DNA of 64,000 bases, taken from contig NZ_CP036289.1 of NCBI RefSeq assembly GCF_007748115.1, positions 3,906,001 to 3,970,000 on the forward strand, in the 5' to 3' direction. The DNA comes from Bremerella volcania. Its GTDB lineage: Bacteria; Planctomycetota; Planctomycetia; Pirellulales; Pirellulaceae. The position numbers and the translations under genes are program-made. Below the pieces are notes generated by a model. It ran no database searches, was not told the origin of the DNA, and was given only the letters and a program-made list of their open reading frames with translations. Shown one piece after another: positions 48,181-57,934 of this stretch. How positions within the stretch are numbered: position 1 is the first letter of the stretch; the number at the start of each line of letters is the position of its first letter.

Positions 48181-48942
48181 ATGCCGAAACGAAATCTCCT
48201 GCTTGCCCTTCTCGCCTTTGCGGCACTCACCAACGTAATTCTCGCCGACGATTTCCAGCCCAATCAAAGCGAGCTGCAGTTGCCGCCTCCAGAAGGCGCC
48301 ATCGTTCTACTTGGCAGCGATACGAACGAGTTTTTGAGCAAAAACGGCCAAGAGATTAACTGGCCGCTGGAAGATGGCGTACTTACTTCAACCCGCGGAG
48401 AAGGCCGGTCGAACCACATCGTATCGAAGCTGCACTTCCGTGATGCTGACATCCACGTTGAGTTCAAATTGCCCAAGAAAGGGAGCGGCAATAGCGGCGT
48501 CTACATTCACGGCAACTACGAACTGCAAATCATCAATTCGACCGGCAAGAAGAAGCTTGACCAGGGAGACATCGGCGCGGTTTACGGCTTCGCCCCGGCG
48601 CTGGTCAACGCCGGCAAAGGCCCCGACGAGTGGCAAGTATACGACATCCGCTACACGGCCCCACGCCGCGACGATTCCGGCAAGATCATCGAGGAAGGCA
48701 CGATTACTGCTTGGCTTAATGGCCAAAAAGTGCAAGAGGGAACCAAGCTCGGAGAGCCCCGTTCCAAGTACCACCCCTTTCGCTACAACACCACTGACTA
48801 CCTGAAGACGATCTGGGAAAAGCAAAAGCAAAGCAGTGTCGGCCCCGTGTTTCTACAAGACCACGATAACGCCGTGCAGTTCCGCAATGTCTGGGTCAAA
48901 CCGCTGGACGACCAAGCACGTGAATACCAGCCAGAAAACTAG
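48181..48942 (+). CDS. DUF1080 (3-keto-disaccharide hydrolase-like) secreted protein
   Basis: 253 aa with signal peptide (to about residue 22, VILAD). The rest is a single concanavalin-like jelly-roll domain with family motifs: FRDADIHVEFKLPKKGSGNSGVYIHGNYELQI, GDIGAVYGFAPALVNAGKGPDEWQVYDI and a final VGPVFLQDHDNAVQFRNVWVKPL. Some DUF1080 proteins hydrolyse 3-keto-glycosides; the family is greatly expanded in planctomycetes. GAGG lies 8 nt before the ATG. Confidence 0.9.
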   Translation: MPKRNLLLALLAFAALTNVILADDFQPNQSELQLPPPEGAIVLLGSDTNEFLSKNGQEINWPLEDGVLTSTRGEGRSNHIVSKLHFRDADIHVEFKLPKKGSGNSGVYIHGNYELQIINSTGKKKLDQGDIGAVYGFAPALVNAGKGPDEWQVYDIRYTAPRRDDSGKIIEEGTITAWLNGQKVQEGTKLGEPRSKYHPFRYNTTDYLKTIWEKQKQSSVGPVFLQDHDNAVQFRNVWVKPLDDQAREYQPEN

Positions 48943-48975
48943 CGGCTAGGACCAACGACGTTCTCGCAATTTGCA

Positions 48976-49941
48976 TCAATTGCCGATCTGCAGACTCTCA
49001 CCGCCAGCGATCGTGGCCATCGCGCGGTAGGTTGCTAAATCGACGGTTTCCGAAACGAAGTGAACCGAACCATCGGCGTAGCCCATCATGACGCCGCCCG
49101 GGTGTTGGCTGCGGAAGCCGTTTTGGCCTTCGAAGTCGTCGAGCGCGAACTCGGTTCCATCCGGCTGTCGGGCATTTGGCGGCAGAGCAGCCCCGGCGGT
49201 CGCTTCGATCGTGTGAGCATATGCGAAGCCGAGTCCATAACAGGTGCTACAGTTGGCGGCTTCTTCGTTCCACACTTGTTCGCCGACCAGAAAGGTGTTG
49301 CTCGTACCGTCGACCAAGCTGCCTGCCTTTTTCTTTTGATGCCAGGCCAGGGGAACCATGATTCCGTCCCCCCATCCCCATGGCTCGCAGTTACCTGTGG
49401 GACCAGTATTTGCATACGGCCCCCAACAGAAGTTGGACCCCAGAACGCCTTTGTAGTTGGTCAGTCCTGCCGAGATTCCATTCATGTAAATGGTCTTTTG
49501 CACGTAAGGACTGTTCGACTGCATCGTGTCGCTGGGACAGAAAAATCCCGCAATCGACTGAGCCACGGCAGAGCTATTACCAAACGTCTGATTGGGAATC
49601 TGGCCCTGATCGTAAACGGCCGATTGCTCAAGGTACGGCAGCAATGCCGTTAGCCAACTCCAGCCGCGGGAATCGGCCCCGCCATAGTCTCCCCATTGAT
49701 CCCAACCGTTGAACCAACTGTAGCCTGGGTCGCTATAGCGGTTAAAAACGATCTCCTGGTGGGCCGACTCAAAGTTGTGGGTGGCCAGCACGATCTGTTT
49801 CAAATGGTTAGAACACTGCATCCGCCGGGCCGCTTCTCTGGCAGCTTGAACCGCCGGAAGCAGCAGCGCGATCAGGATTCCAATGATCGCGATCACGACT
49901 AACAACTCCACTAGCGTGAAGGCCCGGCGTGCTGGGATCAT
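48976..49941 (-). CDS. DUF1559 protein with prepilin-type N terminus
   Basis: 321 aa from the ATG at 49941, with AAGGAG six nt upstream. The start RRAFTLVELLVVIAIIGIL is a prepilin/pseudopilin signal with Glu +5, followed by LLPAVQAAREAARRMQCSNHLKQI, the planctomycete DUF1559 signature. The C terminus has the family motif H-x9-DG (HPGGVMMGYADGSVHF). These are pilin-like but form a separate, highly expanded planctomycete family of unknown role. The next gene upstream stops 2 nt before this start, so the two are co-transcribed. Confidence 0.95.
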   Translation of the reverse strand: MIPARRAFTLVELLVVIAIIGILIALLLPAVQAAREAARRMQCSNHLKQIVLATHNFESAHQEIVFNRYSDPGYSWFNGWDQWGDYGGADSRGWSWLTALLPYLEQSAVYDQGQIPNQTFGNSSAVAQSIAGFFCPSDTMQSNSPYVQKTIYMNGISAGLTNYKGVLGSNFCWGPYANTGPTGNCEPWGWGDGIMVPLAWHQKKKAGSLVDGTSNTFLVGEQVWNEEAANCSTCYGLGFAYAHTIEATAGAALPPNARQPDGTEFALDDFEGQNGFRSQHPGGVMMGYADGSVHFVSETVDLATYRAMATIAGGESLQIGN

Positions 49942-49943
49942 CG

Positions 49944-50384
49944 TCAACTCCTTGATTTTGTGACGATTTTCAAATCGTAATGCCCTGGCCCAGCATCACG
50001 GCGTACATCAATCGACAGCGGCGTTGTCTGACGTGCATTATAGCGGCGATCAATCATGCTTTTCGGGAGACCTGCGTGCCCAGCCTTCCCAGATGACTTT
50101 TCATGCATGAAAACGGTAACTCGATAGGTTCCTTCCGGTGCGCCAGGCTTTCCGTGAACGTAAACCTCATACGTTCCATCGGCCTCGATACTTCCTACGG
50201 GAAGGACGCCGCTCGCCTGGTCGTCGGGATGAAAACAGACCGATCCGCCAGACGCAGGGCGATCGTCCATCCGTACGGTTCCATGAACCGGTAGAAGCCC
50301 AGGTTCCGCCGGGGCCAAACCACATCCCAGACCGGTTGTCATCGACACGGCAATGATTCCACAGAAGGCCCAAGAGGCATTCAT
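49944..50384 (-). CDS. Transthyretin-like lipoprotein paired with DUF1559
   Basis: 146 aa from the ATG at 50384. A hydrophobic N terminus ends in GLGCG (Cys about 21), a likely lipobox. The remainder is one beta-sandwich of the carboxypeptidase-regulatory/transthyretin type: VHGTVRMDDRPASGGSVCFHPDD, IEADGTYEVYVHGKPGAPEGTYRVTVFM. Such small lipoproteins commonly sit beside DUF1559 genes in planctomycetes. Two nt separate its stop from the DUF1559 ATG. Confidence 0.8.
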   Translation of the reverse strand: MNASWAFCGIIAVSMTTGLGCGLAPAEPGLLPVHGTVRMDDRPASGGSVCFHPDDQASGVLPVGSIEADGTYEVYVHGKPGAPEGTYRVTVFMHEKSSGKAGHAGLPKSMIDRRYNARQTTPLSIDVRRDAGPGHYDLKIVTKSRS

Positions 50385-50663
50385 CGACAGACTCGTCTTC
50401 TCGACGTGTTCAAATTCCCCTGAAAGCTCGATTGTCCTGTTTCTTATCACGGCAGGAAAGCCGAAAAATGGGTCACCACAGACAACTCTCCCCTTCTATC
50501 TAGGTAGACCGTACGCATTAGGAAAGCCTTGTCGCGGTAAAAGGTAGCCCCTAAATCGCCTGCCTACCGTTGCGATTTGGTGCTAAATCGAGTAGTTGTA
50601 TTAAATTACCGATGAACGATTTACCCCCTTCGATAACTCTCCATTCACAAAGCAGCCGCCCGC

Positions 50664-51053
50664 ATGAGCGAACAGGAAGCCAAGAAGGCCGAGGATAAGA
50701 CCATCCTGCTGGTGGACGACGATACCGAAATCGTGGAAACGATGCGTTTCGCCCTCGAATCGAAAGGGTATCGCGTGTTGGTCGCCCGAGACGGCAACCA
50801 AGGTCTGGCCCTTGCCGAACGGGACGATCCCGATTTGATCGTGCTGGACATGATGATGCCCAAACGGAGCGGTTTTCTGGTACTGGAAAAATTGCGCCAG
50901 ACGCACAAGGTCCCAACCAAGGTCATCATGGTCACCGGCAACGAAGGGAACCGTCACAAGGCCTACGCCGAAATGCTGGGCGTTGACGACTACATCCGCA
51001 AGCCATTCGCGATGGATCGTCTGCTAGGGGCGGTGGAGAAGTTGATTGGGTAG
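50664..51053 (+). CDS. Single-domain response regulator
   Basis: 129 aa. A short charged N terminus leads to a receiver domain with LVDDDTE, phospho-Asp in LIVLDMMMPKRSG, Thr in MVTGNEG and conserved Lys-Pro in YIRKPFAMD. There is no output domain. A 9-bp hairpin (C50551-C50559 with G50572-G50580) precedes it by about 80 nt. It faces the prkA leader region but is separated by more than 700 nt; its partner kinase is not visible. Confidence 0.9.
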   Translation: MSEQEAKKAEDKTILLVDDDTEIVETMRFALESKGYRVLVARDGNQGLALAERDDPDLIVLDMMMPKRSGFLVLEKLRQTHKVPTKVIMVTGNEGNRHKAYAEMLGVDDYIRKPFAMDRLLGAVEKLIG

Positions 51054-51825
51054 ATTGCTCAAGCAGCGCGTGTCACGCAGCCTCTTTTCGTCGTGACTTC
51101 GGGCACTGAAATACTGCTCACGTTATCCCGGGTTGGGTGAGTCTTTTTTGCTCACCGCGATGCAGTTCGTGGCGATCGTTTTATCTATCTTAACCTACTT
51201 TAATTTGTTTAAAAAAATTACGGGTGACCGTTTGACAGCCATCAATCGGGCGGAACTTTAGATAATTTCGGACGTTGCAATTCGTACCATTTTTCACAAG
51301 TGCTAACCTCACCAAAAACACCGTAATCTTTCTATTGCTTATATCCAGAGTTCGGTCGATACTTCAATAAAGGGAAGGCAAAGTGATCTTGTAGCCGATC
51401 CGACTCGCATTCTTCCCATTTGTTCTTTCTTCGCGACATTCTTTCTCAATCGCGCTCGGCGTTTGGCAGCCTTTTTCCGAGAAGCTGTATGCGCCTGCGC
51501 GGTCCGACAGAATAAGCAGGAAAGATACGACATGGCAAGAATCGCAGAATGCGTCATACAAGTCACCATCGCCCCATCCCCAAAGATTTCGTAGCCCGAG
51601 ATTGGCTCACGATCTGGGCTGCGGACTGTGTCCAACCACAGGTTCACCGAGTGGGACTCGGTTCCTAATTGCAGGAGAGAAATGCTTATGCTCCGCCATC
51701 GAAGTGAAGATTCTTAGCAGCACCCAGGTCTTCCTGGGCCAAATTCTAACGACAAACTTTTAAACGCTTTTTCGCAAATTGCGTTTTAAACATTGGCTTG
51801 TTTCTGCGCTTGAGGTACGCGCCAT
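51054..51825 (+). promoter_or_regulatory. Long intergenic region holding leader copy A
   Basis: 772 nt without an established gene. Near the start is a hairpin GGTGAG/CTCACC (51136-51156) with a T-rich loop after the response regulator. The leader copy A follows (51211-51680), then the 11-codon ORF, a hairpin CCCAGG/CCTGGG (51723-51738), and AAACGC/GCGTTT further down, before the small membrane ORF. A promoter is likely in 51211-51320 but no convincing -35/-10 pair conserved in both copies was found. Confidence 0.5.
51211..51680 (+). repeat. Upstream copy (A) of duplicated prkA leader
   Basis: About 470 bp repeated at 52309-52779, offset 1098-1099 nt. From about 51318 the copies are about 95% identical; the first 100 bp are more diverged. 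The last part, 51599-51669, is identical over 71 nt to 52698-52768 and contains hairpins CTGTG/CACAG (51626-51641) and ACCGAGT/ACTCGGT (51646-51662). It ends in GCAGGAGAG followed by an 11-codon ORF (51682-51717, MLMLRHRSEDS then stop) instead of prkA. There is no transposase or terminal inverted repeat. Confidence 0.92.
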
Positions 51826-52194
51826 ATGAGCTCAAACAGAGCACTACGTGGTCCAACACCTCAGGCAACAAACATTGGGTCAATGCTTTCTCCCTCCTTT
51901 AAGAACGGACGACTTAAGAACACAGAATCTGGAGCCCGGTCAATGTTGGACTATATGGTACTTGCCTTCCTCATTATTTTAGGCACGCTGTTTACTTCCA
52001 TTGTGGTGGGGACGACGTTTGCCGCTGCTATTTTGCTCGTCACGTTTAACCCTGTAGACGTTGAAGTAGACATGCGGAGTCCAAAATTCAAGATTTCACG
52101 CAACTCACGGCACCCACATGGTAACGAGGCACGATCTGAAATCATCCCATTTCCGGATCCTCAAGATAAGAACGACAAGCCTGGAGGAAGGTAA
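51826..52194 (+). CDS. Small membrane protein between the leader copies
   Basis: 122 aa from ATG 51826 (GAGG about 8 nt upstream) or 83 aa from ATG 51943 (GGAG upstream). One strong membrane segment (MLDYMVLAFLIILGTLFT onward, about residues 40-75) is followed by a charged, Pro-rich tail (IIPFPDPQDKNDKPGG). No family is recognised. Its codon use looks less biased than neighbouring genes. It lies exactly between the two leader repeats, so it is expressed, if at all, from copy A. It may be a real accessory gene or a chance ORF. Confidence 0.45.
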   Translation: MSSNRALRGPTPQATNIGSMLSPSFKNGRLKNTESGARSMLDYMVLAFLIILGTLFTSIVVGTTFAAAILLVTFNPVDVEVDMRSPKFKISRNSRHPHGNEARSEIIPFPDPQDKNDKPGGR

Positions 52195-52308
52195 CTTAAG
52201 GAGCTTAACCGCATCGTGATTTCGAGCGTGGTTCGCATGTTTTCTGGCTATTCCGAGCTCACCAGCACCATTTTTGGTGCATCACGATCTGTCGATCTTA
52301 TCTATTTT

Positions 52309-52779
52309 AAAAAAATTACGGGTCACCGTTTCTTGGTAATCGACAGTACCGAACTTCAATTAATTTGGGACGTTACAATTCGTACTATTTTTCACAAGTG
52401 ATAGTGTCCCCCAAAACACCGTAATCTTTCTATTGCTTATATCCGGAGTTCGGTCGATACTTCAATGAAGGGAAGGCAAAGTGATCTTGTAGCCGATCCG
52501 ACTCGCATTCTTCCCATTTGTTCTTTCTTCGCGACGTTCTTTCTCAATCGCGCTCGGCGTTTGGCAGTCTTTTTTCCGAGAAGCTGTGTGCGCCTGCGCG
52601 GTCTGACAGAATAAGCAGGAAAGATACGACTTGGCAAGAATCACAGAATTCGTCATACAAGACCCCATCGCCCCATCCCCAAACGTTTCGTAGCCGTAGA
52701 TTGGCTCACGATCTGGGCTGCGGACTGTGTCCAACCACAGGTTCACCGAGTGGGACTCGGTTCCTAATCGCAGGAGGGA
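52309..52779 (+). repeat. Downstream copy (B) of duplicated leader, 5' region of prkA
   Basis: Second copy of the ~470-bp repeat. Its 3' end carries CTGTG/CACAG and ACCGAGT/ACTCGGT (52745-52761) hairpins and then AGGAGG directly before the prkA ATG. Within 592 nt (52195-52786) no gene is supported. The placement shows the repeat is the promoter and/or untranslated leader of prkA rather than a random insertion. Confidence 0.92.
52698..52768 (+). promoter_or_regulatory. Candidate structured leader RNA element before prkA
   Basis: 71 nt identical to 51599-51669, although flanking sequence differs by about 5%. It can fold into two adjacent hairpins, CTGTG-6 nt-CACAG and ACCGAGT-GGG-ACTCGGT, ending 7 nt before the AGGAGG ribosome site. 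The position suggests control of translation or transcript stability, by inference only. Confidence 0.45.
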
Positions 52780-52786
52780 TCAACAT

Positions 52787-54841
52787 ATGGCCGGCGGTCG
52801 TCAAATCGTTTCTTTTCTGGCAGAGCGCCAGAACCTGGAACAGTTCCGAAAGAAGAACTGGCAAGGAACCTTCGAACAGTACCTCGATCTGGTCGCGCAG
52901 AATCCCTCTGTCACACGTAACGCGTTCCAGCGTTGCTACGACATGATTCTTTCGTATGGGGTGGATACCTACGAAGTCTCCCGCGAAAAGAAAGTTCACT
53001 ACCGCTTCTTCGACGATCCACTCGACCACGGCAAAGACGCAATCTTCGGCCTGGAAGACTCCCAGGTTCAATTGGTCAACGCACTCAAGAGTGCCGCTCA
53101 CGGCTATGGCATCGAGAAACGCGTGCTGCTACTGCATGGACCGGTCGGTAGCAGCAAAAGCACCATGGCCCGATTGCTCAAGAAGGGGATCGAACGTTAT
53201 TCGGCCAAAGACGAAGGTGCCTTGTACTCGCTAGGCTGGAACGATCCCGAAAATCCAGGCGACACGTCGGCCATCCACTGGTGCCCGATGAATGAAGAGC
53301 CGCTGCACCTCATTCCCGAAGATTTCCGCCGAGATGTCGCGGCCCAGTTTCAAGAGGCCAGTGCCTTGGCTGACTATCCACTCAGCATCAGTGGCGAACT
53401 GTGCCCCTTCTGCCGCTACCACTATATGGACAGCCTCACGCGTCATGGGGGCGATTGGACGAAAGTCATCGAAGACGTTCATGTTCGCCGGGTGATCCTG
53501 AGCGAAAAGGATCGCATTGGGATCGGGACCTTCCAGCCCAAGGACGAAAAGAACCAGGACTCGACCGAACTGACCGGCGACATCAACTACCGCAAGATTG
53601 CCGAGTACGGGACTGACAGCGATCCGCGTGCGTTCAATTTTGACGGCGAGTTCAACGTCGCCAATCGCGGCATTATCGAGTTTGTCGAAGTGCTGAAGCT
53701 CGACGTCGCGTTCCTGTACGACCTGCTGGGTGCCAGCCAGGAACATAAGGTCAAGCCGAAGAAATTCGCCCAGACCGACATCGACGAAGTGATTCTCGGC
53801 CATACGAACGAGCCGGAATATCGCCGGCTGCAAAACAACGAGTTCATGGAAGCCCTTCGTGATCGTACGGTCAAAATCGACGTCCCGTACGTCACGCGGC
53901 TTTCTAATGAAGTGAAGATCTACGAGAAGGATTACAACAACGACAAGATCAAAGGCAAGCACATCGCCCCGCATACCATCGAGATGGCGGCCATGTGGGC
54001 GGTATTGACCCGGCTGGAAGAACCGAAAAACGCCAGCCTGACGCTCTTGCAGAAACTCAAGCTATACGACGGAAAGTCGCTGCCTGGCTTTACGGAAGAG
54101 AACATCAAAGAGCTCAAGTCACAAGCTAAACGTGAAGGGATGCTGGGCATCTCGCCACGTTATGTGCAAGACAAGATTTCTAATGCATTAGTCGCACACC
54201 CCGACGCGACTTCGATCAACCCATTCATGGTGTTGAACGAGCTCGAGTCGGGTCTCGGCAACCATTCCTTGATCACCAGCGAAGAGCAGCGAGATCACTA
54301 TCGCCAGCTTCTCGAAGTGGTCAAGGAAGAGTACGAGAACATCGTCAAGAACGAAGTTCAGCGAGCGATTGCCGCCGACGAAGATGCGATGGCTCGCCTG
54401 TGTGCCAACTACATCGACAACGTCAAGGCCTACACCCAGCGCGAGCGAGTCAAGAACAAGTTCACCGGCCAATATGAAGAGCCGGACGACCGTTTGATGC
54501 GGTCGATCGAAGAAAAGATCGATATCCCAGACAGTCGTAAAGACGATTTCCGCCGCGAGATCATGAACTACATCGGTGCCTTGTCGATCGACGGTAAGAA
54601 ATTCGACTACAAGACGAATGAACGTCTCTACAAAGCACTCCAACTGAAGTTGTTTGAAGACCAGAAGGACTCGATCAAGTTGACGAGCCTTGTTTCCAGC
54701 GTCATCGATCAAGAAACGCAGGAAAAGATTGACGTCGTCAAGCAGAGACTCATCCGCGATCACGGTTACGACGACGAAAGCGCTACGGACGTGCTTAGCT
54801 TCGTCGCCAGCATCTTCGCTCGCGGGGATGTGACCGACTAA
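52787..54841 (+). CDS. prkA: PrkA/YeaG-family serine protein kinase
   Basis: 684 aa from the ATG at 52787, with AGGAGG 8 nt upstream; an earlier in-frame start would lie inside the repeated leader. The N-terminal AAA+-like PrkA domain includes [40 protein letters not shown] (Walker A 118-126), and the C-terminal half is the PrkA kinase-like domain. Slightly longer than E. coli YeaG (644 aa). YeaG/PrkA acts with YeaH and YcgB in nutrient-limitation stress and sporulation-related pathways. First gene of the conserved stress operon. Confidence 0.95.
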   Translation: MAGGRQIVSFLAERQNLEQFRKKNWQGTFEQYLDLVAQNPSVTRNAFQRCYDMILSYGVDTYEVSREKKVHYRFFDDPLDHGKDAIFGLEDSQVQLVNALKSAAHGYGIEKRVLLLHGPVGSSKSTMARLLKKGIERYSAKDEGALYSLGWNDPENPGDTSAIHWCPMNEEPLHLIPEDFRRDVAAQFQEASALADYPLSISGELCPFCRYHYMDSLTRHGGDWTKVIEDVHVRRVILSEKDRIGIGTFQPKDEKNQDSTELTGDINYRKIAEYGTDSDPRAFNFDGEFNVANRGIIEFVEVLKLDVAFLYDLLGASQEHKVKPKKFAQTDIDEVILGHTNEPEYRRLQNNEFMEALRDRTVKIDVPYVTRLSNEVKIYEKDYNNDKIKGKHIAPHTIEMAAMWAVLTRLEEPKNASLTLLQKLKLYDGKSLPGFTEENIKELKSQAKREGMLGISPRYVQDKISNALVAHPDATSINPFMVLNELESGLGNHSLITSEEQRDHYRQLLEVVKEEYENIVKNEVQRAIAADEDAMARLCANYIDNVKAYTQRERVKNKFTGQYEEPDDRLMRSIEEKIDIPDSRKDDFRREIMNYIGALSIDGKKFDYKTNERLYKALQLKLFEDQKDSIKLTSLVSSVIDQETQEKIDVVKQRLIRDHGYDDESATDVLSFVASIFARGDVTD

Positions 54842-54877
54842 GCAGACACTTCAAGCGAGACAACGTGGTGTGGATTA

Positions 54878-54925
54878 CCCAGTCTGGTCCTCTCCTTCCC
54901 TCGGGAGCTAGGGGGGCAGACTGGG
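54878..54925 (+). promoter_or_regulatory. Intercistronic hairpin between prkA and yeaH
   Basis: CCCAGTCTG (54878-54886) pairs perfectly with CAGACTGGG (54917-54925) across a 30-nt GC-rich loop. It lies in the 172-nt gap between prkA and yeaH without a T-run. It may stabilise or attenuate the transcript between the two genes. Confidence 0.45.
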
Positions 54926-55013
54926 GATCCCGCCCGTTATCGGCCACGGGAATGATCCCTGGCGGCACCCACGAACACACCTTCACCCGCCGGCATACGC
55001 AAGGAGAAATACC

Positions 55014-56117
<1,104 letters not shown>

Positions 56118-56139
56118 AGTTTTCCCTGAGGTAGCTTTT

Positions 56140-56340
56140 ATGTCGACAGCCGATTTGAATCCCGAAACGCCCCATACGTACCTCGTACGCGTGGGGCACA
56201 ACCAGATCACCGTCGTTTGCCAAACGGCAGCCGAGGCGATTGAGCGAGCCAAGAAGCAGCTTCGCCGCGACTTTCCCCGTATGTGGGACGTGATCAGTTC
56301 CCTTTCGGAAAGCAAGTTCGAGGTTCAGGAACTCGATTGA
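56140..56340 (+). CDS. Small hypothetical protein in the prkA operon
   Basis: 66 aa from the ATG at 56140 (GAGG upstream); a longer reading from 56059 overlaps yeaH. Compact alpha/beta pattern: PHTYLVRVGHNQITVVCQTAAEAIERAKKQLRRDFPRMWDVI split over strands and a helix, with a conserved-looking FEVQELD end. No family recognised and no counterpart in the E. coli operon. It lies 22 nt after yeaH and 25 nt before spoVR, so it is very likely co-transcribed and may be a small regulator or adaptor of the complex. Confidence 0.75.
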   Translation: MSTADLNPETPHTYLVRVGHNQITVVCQTAAEAIERAKKQLRRDFPRMWDVISSLSESKFEVQELD

Positions 56341-56365
56341 ACGTCGAGACCAAGGAGGATATCCC

Positions 56366-57892
56366 ATGCCCATTACGCATCGCAGCTTCGCCAATCTGCC
56401 GGAAGAGCTGGCCGAAGTGCAGGTCGAAATCGAGCAACATGCGCTCGATTACGGCTTGGACTTCTTCCCGACGATCTTCGAGTTGGTCGACGTCGAGCAA
56501 CTCAATGCGATCGCCGCGATGGGTGGGTTTCCAACGCGTTACCCGCACTGGCGTTTCGGCATGGAGTTCGAGCGGTTATCCAAAGGATACCACTACGGGC
56601 TGCAGAAGATCTACGAACTGGTCATCAACAACGACCCCTGCTACGCCTACCTGCTTGCCAGTAATCATTACGCCGACCATAAGCTGGTCATGGCACACGT
56701 GTACGGGCACTGCGATTTCTTCAAGTGCAATCAATGGTTCAGCAAGACCGATCGCAAGATGATCGATCAGATGGCCAATCACGGCAATCGCATTCGCCGC
56801 TACATGAATCGGTTCGGCGTTAGTGAAGTCGAAAACTTCATTGATGCCTGCCTGAGCATTGAAGACCTGATCGACATCCATTCTCCCTTCATTCAGCGAT
56901 CTCGCGGCGAGGACCGCTACAAGTTCGAGTACAACACCGACGGGGACGATGCTGGCCAACCTGCCCGTGACTACAAACTGCCAGCCAAAGGGTACATGGA
57001 CAACTTCATCAACCCGAGAAAGAAACCATCGGACGATGAAGAAGCACCGCGACCAGCCATGGCGATTCCAGTCCCGGACGAGCCCACGAAGGACGTGATG
57101 TTGTTCCTGCTAAAGTATGCCCCACTGCGTCCTTGGCAATTGGACGTGCTGTCGATGATTCGGGACGAAGCTTATTACTTCGCTCCCCAGGGGCAGACGA
57201 AAATCATGAACGAAGGGTGGGCCACCTACTGGCATTCGACCATCATGACGCGGCACGGCCTGCATGCCTCGGAGGTGATCAACTACGCCGATCATACCTC
57301 CGGCACCCTGGCCAGCAGTCCGACACGATTGAATCCTTACAAGTTGGGCCTGGAACTGCTCCGAGACATCGAAGACCGCTGGAATCGCGGCTGCTATGGC
57401 CAGGACTACGACGACTGCGATGATTTCATCGAGCGGCAAAACTGGAACACGGAAGTGGGCCTGGGACGTGGTAAGATCTTCGAGGTACGTCGCATCCACA
57501 ATGATCTGACGTTCATCGACGAGTTTTTGACGCTCGATTTCTGCCGACGGTACAAGATGTTCCAGTTTGGCTACAACGAGTCAACCGAATACTACGAAAT
57601 CGAAAGCCGCGAATTCCCCAAGGTCAAACAGCAGTTGCTGTTCAGTTTGACCAACATGGGTCGGCCCGAGATTTTCGTCACCGACGGCAACTACAAAAAC
57701 CGGGGCGAGTTGTTGCTTTCACATCGGCATCACGGAATCGAACTGAAGATGGACTATGCCCGTGATACGTTGACCAACTTGTACACGCTCTGGAAACGCC
57801 CCGTGCATATTCAATCGACCCTGGACGAGCAGGAAGTACTGCTCAGTTGGGACGGAACGCATCATGAATGCGTGAAACTAGAAACAAAGTAG
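56366..57892 (+). CDS. spoVR: SpoVR/YcgB family protein
   Basis: 508 aa, close to E. coli YcgB (510 aa). AAGGAGG is 7 nt upstream of the ATG. SpoVR-family signatures include HWRFGMEFERLSKGYHYGLQKIYELVINNDPCYAYLL, VYGHCDFFKCNQWF, and NEGWATYWHSTIMTRHGL. In Bacillus SpoVR is needed for spore cortex formation; in E. coli it works with YeaG/YeaH in stress. Clustering of PrkA, YeaH and SpoVR matches the widely conserved operon. Confidence 0.95.
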   Translation: MPITHRSFANLPEELAEVQVEIEQHALDYGLDFFPTIFELVDVEQLNAIAAMGGFPTRYPHWRFGMEFERLSKGYHYGLQKIYELVINNDPCYAYLLASNHYADHKLVMAHVYGHCDFFKCNQWFSKTDRKMIDQMANHGNRIRRYMNRFGVSEVENFIDACLSIEDLIDIHSPFIQRSRGEDRYKFEYNTDGDDAGQPARDYKLPAKGYMDNFINPRKKPSDDEEAPRPAMAIPVPDEPTKDVMLFLLKYAPLRPWQLDVLSMIRDEAYYFAPQGQTKIMNEGWATYWHSTIMTRHGLHASEVINYADHTSGTLASSPTRLNPYKLGLELLRDIEDRWNRGCYGQDYDDCDDFIERQNWNTEVGLGRGKIFEVRRIHNDLTFIDEFLTLDFCRRYKMFQFGYNESTEYYEIESREFPKVKQQLLFSLTNMGRPEIFVTDGNYKNRGELLLSHRHHGIELKMDYARDTLTNLYTLWKRPVHIQSTLDEQEVLLSWDGTHHECVKLETK

Positions 57893-57934
57893 CAATTCGT
57901 TAAGAAAGGAATTCATCGGAAGGAGGGCACAATC

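Noticed and set aside
51232-51266. TTGACA followed by GATAAT as a sigma-70 promoter in copy A
   Set aside because: Spacing is 23 nt and the TTGACA is not conserved in copy B.
51211-52779. Direct repeats as an insertion sequence or transposon
   Set aside because: No transposase or integrase, no terminal inverted repeats, no target-site duplication; copy B is the natural leader of prkA.
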